Shown here piece after piece: positions 7,883-16,077 of a DNA stretch of 64,000 bases. The DNA comes from Micromonospora zamorensis (GTDB lineage Bacteria; Actinomycetota; Actinomycetes; Mycobacteriales; Micromonosporaceae). The notes beneath the pieces are model-generated. The model had not been told where the DNA came from and did no database searches. It saw nothing but the letters and a program-made list of their open reading frames with translations. How positions within the stretch are numbered: the stretch's first letter is position 1; every line of letters begins with the position of its first letter. The stretch is taken from contig NZ_LT607755.1 of the NCBI RefSeq assembly GCF_900090275.1, positions 434,001 to 498,000 of the forward strand, written 5' to 3'. The translations under genes and the position numbers were made by a program.

Positions 7883-9154
7883 TCAGAGCGCCGGGCCGGC
7901 CCCACCCTTGGGTACGGGTAGTGCGCTGCCCTTGATGAACGCCGACCAGCTCAGGCTCCACGCCGTCCAGCCGTTGCCGGCGGCGATCTTGCGCTCGGTG
8001 CCCTTCACCGTGATCGGGTCACCGATCCGCGTCTTCTCGAACAACCACCGGGCGTTCACCATCGACACGTTCACGCAGCCGTGCGAGACGTTCTGCCGCC
8101 CCTGCACGTGCTCCGACCACGGTGCGGCGTGGATGTACTCGCCACCCCAGGTGAGCCGCTGGGCGAACTGGATGTCGGTGACGTAGCGGTTGGCCGGGTC
8201 CGGGTCGTCGCGGGTGTCGAAGGTCGTGGCTTCCTTCTTCTCCATCACGACCATCGTGCCGCTGGACGACGGCGTGCTCTTCTTGCCCAGGCTCACCGGG
8301 ATGGTGCGCACCAGCGCGCCGTTCTCGTACACCAGCATCTTCTTGTTGGCGTTGTCGACCTTCATCTCGAAGGACCGGCCGATCTTCGCGGTCGCCTTAC
8401 GGTCCATGTCGCCGTACTTGCCGTTGCTCAGCGGCATCCCGGCCAGGGCGATCCGCACGGTGATGGTCGTGCCGGGCTTCCAGTACTCCGGGGCCCGGTA
8501 GTAGGCCTGCGTGCCGTTGCCGACCCAGTGCCATGCCCCCGGCTGCGGCGGGTCGGTGCGGACGAACATCCGCTTCTGCACCGCCGCCCGGTCCTTCTTC
8601 GGGATGCCCGGGTGGAACTCGGCGACCACCGGCATGGCCACCCCGTAGCTCTTGTCGTCGAAGAGATACAGGCCGGACCCGATGGTCGACTTCGGCTTGG
8701 CCATCGTGGTGAAGCTGCTGGTGCCCTGGCTGCTCGTGCCGTCGGACCCGTTCGCCGTCACCGTGGCGGTGTAGCGGGTGCCGAACTTCAGCGGGGCGGA
8801 CGGCACCCAGGCCGAACCGTCGGTGCGCAGCTTGCCCTCCACCGAGCCCCCACCGTCCGCCGTCAGCGTGACCGCGGACACCTTTCCGCCGTTCGGGAGC
8901 TTCGCGCTGATCTCCGTGCTCGCCGGCCGGTCCTTCGTGCCGTCGGCCGGGCTCAGCGTGAGCGTCGGTCCGCTCGGCGTGCTCGGGGTGGTCGGTGCCG
9001 AGGGCGCGGACGAGCCAGCTTCGGCACCCGCGCCCGCCGGCGACGTCCCGCCAACGAATTCCGGCTTCTTCTCGTCGCCGCACCCGGTCAGTGCCAGCGA
9101 CGCCACCAGAGCCAGAGCGCCCACCACCGCCCCGGCTCGCGTGAACCGTGTCAT
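7883..9154 (-). CDS. Lipoprotein L,D-transpeptidase, paralogue
   Basis: 423 residues with the same architecture as its neighbour: lipobox LTGC (Cys25), Ser/Thr/Pro-rich linker, two Ig-like domains, and a YkuD domain with SHGCVNVS (His358, Cys360). The two proteins share long identical stretches around the active site (for example SLGKKSTPSSSGTMVV), so they are a tandem duplication. This copy lacks the long Pro/Thr tail. Each gene has its own hairpin terminator, and about 250 bases separate them, so they are probably separate transcription units. ATG 9154 is preceded by AGGTGGGG. Confidence 0.93.
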   Translation of the reverse strand: MTRFTRAGAVVGALALVASLALTGCGDEKKPEFVGGTSPAGAGAEAGSSAPSAPTTPSTPSGPTLTLSPADGTKDRPASTEISAKLPNGGKVSAVTLTADGGGSVEGKLRTDGSAWVPSAPLKFGTRYTATVTANGSDGTSSQGTSSFTTMAKPKSTIGSGLYLFDDKSYGVAMPVVAEFHPGIPKKDRAAVQKRMFVRTDPPQPGAWHWVGNGTQAYYRAPEYWKPGTTITVRIALAGMPLSNGKYGDMDRKATAKIGRSFEMKVDNANKKMLVYENGALVRTIPVSLGKKSTPSSSGTMVVMEKKEATTFDTRDDPDPANRYVTDIQFAQRLTWGGEYIHAAPWSEHVQGRQNVSHGCVNVSMVNARWLFEKTRIGDPITVKGTERKIAAGNGWTAWSLSWSAFIKGSALPVPKGGAGPAL

Positions 9155-9342
9155 CCCCACCTCTGTTCTCGCGTACCTGGCGGACATCGTGCCGCATCGA
9201 CGCCGCAACCCACGTCCCTGCCTTGAGCCGGCTGGCCGGTTTGGGGCTTTTTGCCGGCAAAGCTCGACCGAAGGGGGGAGCCCGGTAACCGGATTGGAGC
9301 CCGGGTTTCGGGGGTGCTAATGTTCTCTCCGTTGCCGAACGA

Positions 9343-9418
9343 GCGCCGCTAGCTCAACTGGCAGAGCAGCGGACTCTTAATCCGCGGGTTCGGGGTTCGA
9401 GTCCCTGGCGGCGCACCA
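9343..9418 (+). tRNA. tRNA-Lys (anticodon CTT), copy 1
   Basis: Acceptor GCGCCGC/GCGGCGC, anticodon stem GCGGA/TCCGC with loop CTCTTAA (anticodon CTT at 9376-9378), T-arm GGTTCGAGTCC, discriminator A and an encoded CCA end (9416-9418). All 76 bases are identical to the copy at 21132-21207, and the upstream CCGTTGCCG is shared as well. Confidence 0.98.
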
Positions 9419-9424
9419 ACGATG

Positions 9425-9465
9425 AAGGTCCTGACCTGGCAGATCCCTGCCGGTCAGGGCCTTTT
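9425..9465 (+). terminator. Intrinsic terminator with U-tract after tRNA-Lys copy 1
   Basis: A 12-bp stem with one G-U pair (9425-9436 with 9452-9463), an inner GGCAG/CTGCC stem, and a run of five T at 9462-9466. It is the clearest classical rho-independent terminator in the window. Confidence 0.88.
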
Positions 9466-9502
9466 TCGCGTACGCCGGTGCGACGAGGCGCGATATCGGC
9501 GG

Positions 9503-10351
9503 CTAGAGGCGGAGTGCGGCCCTGACAAGATCGGCGACAGCTCGGGAACGGCTGTGCGGAGGCCAGGCGATGACTGTGGTGACTTCCGGCGCGTCCACGA
9601 TCGGCACGGCGACGAGATCTTCGTTCAGCTGGGATCGGGCGGACTCGGGCACGACCAGCAAGGTCCGGCCAAGGGCGGTGAGCTGGAAAAGTTGGGAGTG
9701 GCTCTGGGCCTCAGGACCGGGGCCGTCGGGATAGGTGCCGTCATGCGCCGGCCAGCGCGGTAGAGGCAGGTCCGGCAGCTCGGTCACCTCGCTCAGCTGC
9801 ACACTCTCGCGAGTGGTGAGGGGATGGCCGGCCGGGAGGATGGCGACCTGGCCCTCGGTGAGCAGTTCCTCGGTGTCGAGCCCCGTCAGGTCGTCGAACG
9901 GGTGGTGAAGGATCGCGACGTCGGCACGGCCGGTCCGCAACAGTCGTTCCTGTTCGCCGGGGCCACACAGCACCACGTCGACGTCGACCGATCCGGGTTC
10001 GGTGGAGTAGGCGTGCAGCAGCTTCGCGAGCAACTCGCTGGACGCTCCGGCCTTGGTCGCGAGGACGACGCTGGCGTGACCGGTGACGGAGAGAGCTGCG
10101 CGTCGGGCGCGATGTTCGGCAGCTTCCACAGCGTCCAGCGCTGCTCGTCCCTCGTGCAGCAGGACCGCACCGGCTTCGGTCAGGGTCACCGAGCGGCTGT
10201 CACGCTTCAGCAGGGTGGCACCCAGACGGCGTTCGAGCTGACTGATCGCCCGCGACAATGGCGGCTGGGCCATGCCCAGGCGTTGCGCCGCGCGGCCGAA
10301 GTGCAGTTCCTCGGCCACGGCGACGAAGTACCGCAGCTCTCGTGTCTCCAC
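9503..10351 (-). CDS. LysR-family transcriptional regulator
   Basis: 282 residues. The N-terminal winged helix-turn-helix (about 1-60: ELRYFVAVAEELHFGRAAQRLGMAQPPLSRAI) is typical of LysR proteins; the rest (about 85-282) is the periplasmic-binding-like effector domain. It is divergent from a short-chain dehydrogenase, and a T-N11-A palindrome lies between them, so it probably controls that gene and itself. The effector is unknown. Confidence 0.93.
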   Translation of the reverse strand: METRELRYFVAVAEELHFGRAAQRLGMAQPPLSRAISQLERRLGATLLKRDSRSVTLTEAGAVLLHEGRAALDAVEAAEHRARRAALSVTGHASVVLATKAGASSELLAKLLHAYSTEPGSVDVDVVLCGPGEQERLLRTGRADVAILHHPFDDLTGLDTEELLTEGQVAILPAGHPLTTRESVQLSEVTELPDLPLPRWPAHDGTYPDGPGPEAQSHSQLFQLTALGRTLLVVPESARSQLNEDLVAVPIVDAPEVTTVIAWPPHSRSRAVADLVRAALRL

Positions 10352-10378
10352 GTGTCCAGCCTAGCCCGCAACGGAGGC

Positions 10379-10401
10379 GGCGATACCTTCCGGGTATCGC
10401 C
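10379..10401. promoter_or_regulatory. LysR-type operator between the LysR and SDR genes
   Basis: Perfect 9-bp inverted repeat GGCGATACC-N5-GGTATCGCC. Its inner part ATAC-N7-GTAT fits the T-N11-A LysR box exactly (T10384, A10396). It lies 27 bases from the LysR start and 53 bases from the SDR start. Confidence 0.7.
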
Positions 10402-10454
10402 CATGACTCAGGTGGTCTTGGACGACTCGCGGGCCGTGACCCACAGTCGAAGAC

Positions 10455-11186
10455 ATGAGTGACAAGAAGATTGCCCTGGTCACCGGGGCCAACAAGGGCA
10501 TTGGGTACGAGATTGCGGCAGGCCTGGGTGCGCTGGGCTGGAGCGTGGGTGTCGGCGCGCGCGACCAGACCCGGCGGGACACGGCGGTGGCACGGCTGCG
10601 GGACGCCGGCGTCGACGCCTTCGGTGTCCCGTTGGATGTCACCGACGACCGTAGTGTCGCCGCCGCAGCCGATCTGATCGCCGAACACGCCGGACGCCTC
10701 GATGCCCTGGTCAACAACGCCGCGATCACCGGCGGCGGACAGCAGCAGCCGAGCAGTGCCGATCTGGCCGTCCTCCGCACTGTGGTGGAGACCAACGTCA
10801 TCGGCGTCATCCGGGTGACGAACGCGATGCTGCCGTTGCTCGGCCGCTCGACCTCACCGCGCATCGTGAACATGTCCAGCGGCGTCGGTTCTCTGACCCG
10901 GCAGTCTGGCCCCGACGGTGACACCACCACAGGTCCGGTCTCTGTGGCCTACGCGCCCTCGAAGTCGTTCCTGAACGCGGTGACCCTTCAGTACGTCCGG
11001 GAACTGGCGGACACGAAGATCCTCATCAACTGCGCCTGCCCGGGCTTCGTCGCCACCGACCTCAACGGCTTCCGTGGCGTGCGTACTCCCCAGGAGGGCG
11101 CGGCGACCGCCATCCGCCTGGCCACACTGCCCGACGGGGGCCCCACCGGCGGCTTTTTCGAGGACGCCGGTGTGGTGCCCTGGTAA
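10455..11186 (+). CDS. Short-chain dehydrogenase/reductase (SDR), NAD(P)-dependent
   Basis: 243 residues with the classical SDR signatures: nucleotide-binding TGANKGIG (10-17), NNAA (87-90), catalytic Ser in NMSSG (139-143), Tyr166 and Lys170 (YAPSK). The GAR after the second beta strand suggests possible NADPH use. It resembles carbonyl-reductase-like SDRs; substrate unknown. The LysR gene and operator immediately upstream suggest induction by a small molecule. Confidence 0.93.
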   Translation: MSDKKIALVTGANKGIGYEIAAGLGALGWSVGVGARDQTRRDTAVARLRDAGVDAFGVPLDVTDDRSVAAAADLIAEHAGRLDALVNNAAITGGGQQQPSSADLAVLRTVVETNVIGVIRVTNAMLPLLGRSTSPRIVNMSSGVGSLTRQSGPDGDTTTGPVSVAYAPSKSFLNAVTLQYVRELADTKILINCACPGFVATDLNGFRGVRTPQEGAATAIRLATLPDGGPTGGFFEDAGVVPW

Positions 11187-11202
11187 CGGCTCGCGGCTCT
11201 CA

Positions 11203-11238
11203 CGCCCGGCCCGACGCCGATCGGCTTCGGGCCGGGCG
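11203..11238. terminator. Bidirectional hairpin terminator between SDR and sigma-CAP genes
   Basis: Perfect 12-bp stem (11203-11214 with 11227-11238); the 12-base loop is itself palindromic. Lies between convergent genes. Confidence 0.72.
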
Positions 11239-11276
11239 CGCAGTCGACGCTGCGCCACTCTCACCTGCGGAGAGCT

Positions 11277-12875
11277 TCAGTAATCGATGTTGATGGCAGC
11301 GATCTGACGGGTGCCGTTGAAGACGATGGCGGGGCCGGCGAAACGGGAGCTGGCGTAGGTCAGCGCCTGCTTGTGCCCGGGACTGTTGAACCAAGCGTTG
11401 ATCATCTGCTCGGGGGATGAGTTGCCCGAGGACGCCCACAGAACCTCATGGCCGCAGTGCTCGAAGGCGCCCGTATCCAGGTTCTGCTTCACGCAGGTTT
11501 CCGCAGCGCGTTGCTCCGTCGTGCGCAGCTCGACAGCGGGCAGTCCGAGCGCGCGGCGCCGCTCGTTGAGCAGCACCAGCAGACGCTGTTCCGCGGCAGA
11601 CACGCCGGTGGACGTGCTGGCAGGCTTGGTCGGCGACCTGGTCGGAGTCGGCGGCCTGGTCGGTGACTTGGTTGGCGCCGGCGACTTGGTGGGGGCGGAG
11701 GCCGGGCGCGAGGTGGTCGGGGACGCGTCGAGCGCCGTCGGGGAAGGTGAATCGAGTGCGGACCCGGGTGTCTCGGAGGCGGATGCGGTGATCGCGGTCG
11801 AGGGCTGGGCGGCTGTCACGCTCGCCGGTTGCTGGCTCGGCCCGGCCTTGTAACCGGCGACGACGATCCCCGCCCCTCCGACCAGGGCGACGGCCGCGAA
11901 CGCGCCGACCAGGGCCTTGGGCAGGGACAGGACCGCGACGCGGGCCTGCTGCGGCAACCCGACGATCTTCGCGCGTGTGCCCGCCGACGCGACGCCGTGT
12001 GACGGGCCCGCCGAGGCGACGCCGTGTGACGCGCCCGCCGACGAGATGCCCTGCTGCGCGCCGGTGATGCCGTGCACCTGATGTGTGACGCGGGAGGCGA
12101 GGTCGGGCGGGAACGGCGTGAGCGCCATGCCGGCCAGCAGCCGTTCGGCCGGTACCAGATCGAACGTGGCATCCGGGCAGTGCGCGCAGGTCCGAATGTG
12201 CCGCGCCAGCCGCTTGCGCCACACCGGCGCCGGTCGGCCGTCCCAGTCGGACGCCATGTCGAGCAGGCCGCCGCAGCCGGGTCGCGTGGTGAGGGCTCGC
12301 ACCACCAGCCGAGCGGTGTCCAATTGCGCCTTCATGCGGGCCACGCGGACGGTCACGTGATGTGGGTCCAGTTGCAGGGCCTCGGCCAGGTCGGCGCGGG
12401 AGAGGTGACCGGCTTCGGCCAGCCACCACAGGGACAGCAGGTGGCGGTGGTCGTCGTCCAGCCAGCGCGTGGCAAGGGCGACCTCGCGGCGCTGATCGGA
12501 CAGGCGAAGCTGGGTGAGGGTCAGGTCCTCGAAGTCGGATCCCGGGTCGATCAGGTTGTCGATGTCCTCCGGCGGTGCCGGTGTGGTGTGCCGGAACTGC
12601 TGGTGTGCACGGACCTCGTTCATGGTGACGGCCACCAGCCACGACCGGAAGACACCCGGATCGCGTACGCCCGCCAGCCCTCGCACGACGCTCAACATCG
12701 TGTTCTGCACCACGTCGTCCACATCCGCTGATCGGTTCAGTGCCCGACCCACGATGTTGTACACCAGTGGCAGATAGTGCGAGACCAGCTCGTCCATCGC
12801 CGCCTGGTCCCCGCGGCGTGCCGCGTCCACCACCGCCGACAGGTCAGTCCTGTTCGGGTACGCGTGATCGGTCAC
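11277..12875 (-). CDS. Membrane-anchored ECF-like sigma factor fused to an extracellular CAP (SCP-like) domain
   Basis: 532 residues with four parts. Residues about 12-80 match sigma-70 region 2 (DELVSHYLPLVYNIVGRAL, DVDDVVQNTML) and about 130-182 match region 4 (SRADLAEALQLDPHHVTVRV). Next comes a zinc anti-sigma-like motif H-x3-C-x2-C (His226, Cys230, Cys233). One transmembrane helix follows (about 319-341), then a Ser/Thr/Pro/Lys-rich linker, and a C-terminal CAP domain (about 425-532: LNERRRALGL, AWFNSPGHKQAL). ECF groups with built-in anti-sigma-like and membrane parts are known in actinobacteria, but the CAP sensor or effector is unusual. Translation probably starts at GTG 12875, 8 bases after GGCGAGG; GTG 12881 and 12932 are alternatives. 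Confidence 0.82.
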   Translation of the reverse strand: MTDHAYPNRTDLSAVVDAARRGDQAAMDELVSHYLPLVYNIVGRALNRSADVDDVVQNTMLSVVRGLAGVRDPGVFRSWLVAVTMNEVRAHQQFRHTTPAPPEDIDNLIDPGSDFEDLTLTQLRLSDQRREVALATRWLDDDHRHLLSLWWLAEAGHLSRADLAEALQLDPHHVTVRVARMKAQLDTARLVVRALTTRPGCGGLLDMASDWDGRPAPVWRKRLARHIRTCAHCPDATFDLVPAERLLAGMALTPFPPDLASRVTHQVHGITGAQQGISSAGASHGVASAGPSHGVASAGTRAKIVGLPQQARVAVLSLPKALVGAFAAVALVGGAGIVVAGYKAGPSQQPASVTAAQPSTAITASASETPGSALDSPSPTALDASPTTSRPASAPTKSPAPTKSPTRPPTPTRSPTKPASTSTGVSAAEQRLLVLLNERRRALGLPAVELRTTEQRAAETCVKQNLDTGAFEHCGHEVLWASSGNSSPEQMINAWFNSPGHKQALTYASSRFAGPAIVFNGTRQIAAINIDY

Positions 12876-13084
12876 GCTCACAACCTCGCCTTCACGAAAA
12901 ATCGCCGTACACCGTGGGAGATTGGTTGGCACCCGTCCAGGTCACACAAACTGGCGTCGTCACCGTCGAAACGCCCTGACGGTACGGGGCTCCGGCGGTC
13001 GGCCAACGACAGGCGTTCCAGGTCGCGGCGCTGATCGCTTCCGCGTCACCCAGCATGTCCGGGGTCCACGCTACGGTCTCCGCC

Positions 13085-13393
13085 ATGCCGATGATCACAA
13101 TCGCCGATGAAGCGACCGGTGGGCCGAGCGTTGCCGAGTGGACAATGGAAATCTTCGACGAGACAGTCCGTCTCGACGAGCTGATCCGCCGGCGAGTGGT
13201 CCTGGAAGTCGCCGAGTCCGGCGCGGGCGTCGATCCGGAGGAACGGACCCGGGCGACGCTCAAGGCGTTCGGCCGCAACGGTTTCGTGGTGCTGGTCGAC
13301 GACCGTCAGGTCACCAGCCTGGACGACACGGTCCACCTGCACGCAGGCTCCCGGGTCACGTTCCTCAAGCTCGTCCCGCTGGTGGGTGGCTGA
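13085..13393 (+). CDS. Small protein with beta-grasp-like C-terminus ending in Gly-Gly
   Basis: 102 residues. The last 40 residues (GFVVLVDDRQV, SLDDTVHL, AGSRVTFLKLVPLVGG) follow the strand pattern of MoaD/ThiS/ubiquitin-like beta-grasp proteins and finish exactly on Gly-Gly. I remember similar small proteins ending in KLVPLVGG beside DUF4132 genes in other actinomycetes, but no characterised function. The stop codon overlaps the start of the DUF4132 gene (TGATG), so translation is probably coupled. The start ATG 13085 is a choice; 13055 and 13091 are possible. No E1-like or JAMM-protease gene is nearby. The fold is inference from pattern, not from a search. Confidence 0.75.
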   Translation: MPMITIADEATGGPSVAEWTMEIFDETVRLDELIRRRVVLEVAESGAGVDPEERTRATLKAFGRNGFVVLVDDRQVTSLDDTVHLHAGSRVTFLKLVPLVGG

Positions 13394-16074
13394 TGGACAC
13401 GTTCGACCCGGAGCAGGCGCTGCGCGACGTGGTCACCGCCTTCAGGAGGCGGTCCGAGCGCTGGGAAAACGCTCTCAACGACACTGATCAGCGGGACTTC
13501 GTCGATCAGGTGGCCGTGGTGTGCGGCTGGGCGCCGGCCAGCACGAGCCGGACGCTGCTCGCCGCGCTCAACGATCCGAACGGCCCGTACGACCTTGCTT
13601 CGCCGCAGATCGAGTTGTTGCCGGAGGCGACGTGCCAGGCGGAGCTGCTCAGCTCCGCCATCGCGACGCTGGACGGTGCCGAGGCGCTGGACGGCGCCGA
13701 GGCGGATCACGAGCGTCGTGTCGCCGCGGCGATGACGGTGATCGGAAGCCTGCCACGCCACCACAACATCACCAGGGAATCCTCATGGGGGGCCGCCTGC
13801 CGCGAGATGTGGGAGCGGGTTGAGCAGATCCTGGCCGCGCAACCGGTGCAGGTCCGGCAGAGGGTGTTCGACGCGTTGGTCGTGCCCGGGCAGGACAGGG
13901 ATGGGCTGACCACGTTCATCCGTGTTCTGCTCTCGGGCGGTGGGCTGAACGGCGCCGCCTGGCTGGACCGGCTGGGCGGCCAGGCGTGGCTGGGATTCGG
14001 TCGGTGGAGCACGTCGCTGGTGAGCTTCACCCGGGAGTCGCTACAGGCCGAGCACCTCGCCGGGCGTTCGCATCCGGCGGCGCTGGCGACGTGGCGTCGG
14101 ACGCGGATCGAGCGCGCATACTCCCTCATGGGTGAGGACGACCTGGCGATGTGGCCGCTCGTCAACGTCGGTGAGCAGTGGGCTGACCGGGCCGTCGCGG
14201 ACATCGAGGCGATGCCGGAGGGGCGCCGATCCGGGTGGCAGACGTTGCTTGCCCACTGCCTGCTCGGCGCGGACAAGGCGCGGCCGACGGCCGTCTGGCA
14301 GAAGAGCGCCCGGGTTCTGCTCGACGCGGTCGGCGTCGACGAGTTCACCGAGCGGCTCGACGACTGGCTTCCGCTGGTGGGTCTGCCGCGCAGTCTGCCG
14401 CTGGGCATGACCACGTGCTGCCCCGGTCACGTCGACGATTACCCGCCCCGGTTGGTCGACCGGCACAACGTCGGGGTGCTGTGGGGCCTGCTCTGGGCGC
14501 GAGCGATGTGCCCGCCGTCGGAGGAGACCCTGCGCAGTCTCGGCCACATCGCGGAACGGGCCGCCCGCAAGGTTCCCGGGCACGGTCCGTCGAGCCCGAA
14601 GCTGGCGAACGTCGCGGTCGCGGTGCTCGTCGACACCGATCACCCCGCCGCCCTCGCGCAGCTCGCCAGGCTGGCGTCGCGGCTGACCTACAAGAGCACG
14701 CTCCGCATCGTCGAGAAGGGCCTGACCACGCACGCCGAGGCGCTCGGCATCGGCCGTGAGGACGTCGAGGAGATGGCGCTGCCCGGCTTCGGGCTGCCAC
14801 TCGCGGACAAGCTGGGTGACAGCTCGTACGAGGTCGAGGTGCGCGGTGTCGACGCCACAGTGGTGTGGCGCAACTCCGACGGCAAGGTGGTCAAGACTCC
14901 TCCGGCTCAGGTGCGCAAGGACCACGGCGAGGAGTTGAAGGAGCTGAAGGCGACAGTCGCGGACATCGGCGCGACGCTGATCGGGACCCGCGACCGCCTT
15001 GAGGGGCTGCTGCGGCGCGACCGCGCGTGGACCGTCGAGCAGTGGCAAGAACGGTTCCTGGACCACCCGCTGGCCCGGACCCTGGCCCGACGGCTGATCT
15101 GGACCGTCGACGGCGTTGCCTATTGCTGGGGCTCCGACGCCCTGCGGACCGTGGACGACACGGTGTTCGAGCCCGCTTGCGACGCCACGGTGCGGCTGTG
15201 GCACCCGGTCGACGATCCGACCACGGTCCTGGCCTGGCGGGACTTCCTGGCCCGGCACACGATCACCCAGCCGTTCAAGCAGGCGCACCGCGAGCAGTAC
15301 CTGCTGACCGACGCGGAGCGGGCCACCGGCACGTACTCCAACCGCTTCGCCGCGCACATCGTGCGCCAGCACCGTCTCATCGCGCTGCTGTCCCGGCGCG
15401 GCTGGTCGCACGTTCGACACCGCAACGACGGCGCCAGCTACCAGGACCCCTGGCTGGCTCTTCCGGACTGGGAGCTGCGCGCCGTGCTGCACATCGCCGG
15501 GATCGAGGATCAGGGCGACGACCTGATGTTCGACACGATGGGGACCGACCAACTGGTGTTCCTCCGGGGGGAACGCACGCCGGTGCCGCTGGAGGAGGTT
15601 CCGGCGGTCGTGCTGAGCGAGGTGATGCGCGACGTCGACCTGTTCGTTGCCGCGGCCGGGGTGGGCAACGACCCCAACTGGTACGACGGTGGTCCCCAGG
15701 GCCGGTACCGCGACTACTGGTCGCAGAACAGCTTCGGCGACCTCAGCCCGCCCGCTCGGACGCGCCGGGATGTGCTGGCCGAGCTGATTCCCCGGCTGGC
15801 GATCGCCGACCGGTGCACGTTCACCGACCGGTTCCTCGAAGTGCGGGGTGATCTGCACACCTACCGCATCCACTGCGGCTCGGGCAACATCCTGATCGCC
15901 CCGGAGGACCGGTATCTGTGCATCATCCCCGACTCGGCGAAGGCGAAGCAGCCGGAGATGTACCTGCCCTTCGAGGGCGACAGCCGGCTCGGCGAAATCA
16001 TCAGCAAGGCGTTGCTGCTGGCCGCCGACGAGAAGATCAAGGACCCGGTGATCCTGCGCCAGTTGGCGCGGTGA
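13393..16074 (+). CDS. DUF4132 (MolR/YehI-like) protein
   Basis: 893 residues. The N-terminal half is helical and unlike any catalytic family I know. The C-terminal part (about 600-893) carries the DUF4132 signatures: QPFKQAHREQYLLT, YSNRFAAHIVRQH, VMRDVDLFV, DYWSQNSFGDLS, IADRCTFTDRFLEVRGDLH, and HCGSGNILIAPEDRYLCI. No WGR domain is present, unlike some relatives. E. coli homologues were linked to molybdate regulation (MolR) on old genetic evidence; the biochemical role is unknown. The ATG overlaps the stop of the diglycine small protein, implying a two-gene unit. It ends 3 bases before a convergent antiporter gene. Confidence 0.85.
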   Translation: MDTFDPEQALRDVVTAFRRRSERWENALNDTDQRDFVDQVAVVCGWAPASTSRTLLAALNDPNGPYDLASPQIELLPEATCQAELLSSAIATLDGAEALDGAEADHERRVAAAMTVIGSLPRHHNITRESSWGAACREMWERVEQILAAQPVQVRQRVFDALVVPGQDRDGLTTFIRVLLSGGGLNGAAWLDRLGGQAWLGFGRWSTSLVSFTRESLQAEHLAGRSHPAALATWRRTRIERAYSLMGEDDLAMWPLVNVGEQWADRAVADIEAMPEGRRSGWQTLLAHCLLGADKARPTAVWQKSARVLLDAVGVDEFTERLDDWLPLVGLPRSLPLGMTTCCPGHVDDYPPRLVDRHNVGVLWGLLWARAMCPPSEETLRSLGHIAERAARKVPGHGPSSPKLANVAVAVLVDTDHPAALAQLARLASRLTYKSTLRIVEKGLTTHAEALGIGREDVEEMALPGFGLPLADKLGDSSYEVEVRGVDATVVWRNSDGKVVKTPPAQVRKDHGEELKELKATVADIGATLIGTRDRLEGLLRRDRAWTVEQWQERFLDHPLARTLARRLIWTVDGVAYCWGSDALRTVDDTVFEPACDATVRLWHPVDDPTTVLAWRDFLARHTITQPFKQAHREQYLLTDAERATGTYSNRFAAHIVRQHRLIALLSRRGWSHVRHRNDGASYQDPWLALPDWELRAVLHIAGIEDQGDDLMFDTMGTDQLVFLRGERTPVPLEEVPAVVLSEVMRDVDLFVAAAGVGNDPNWYDGGPQGRYRDYWSQNSFGDLSPPARTRRDVLAELIPRLAIADRCTFTDRFLEVRGDLHTYRIHCGSGNILIAPEDRYLCIIPDSAKAKQPEMYLPFEGDSRLGEIISKALLLAADEKIKDPVILRQLAR

Positions 16075-16077
16075 CGG

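Noticed and set aside
11985..12045. Short direct repeats encoding ASHGVASAGP-type units in the sigma-CAP gene as a CRISPR or mobile repeat
   Set aside because: In-frame protein repeat of only two to three units within a linker; no spacer structure.
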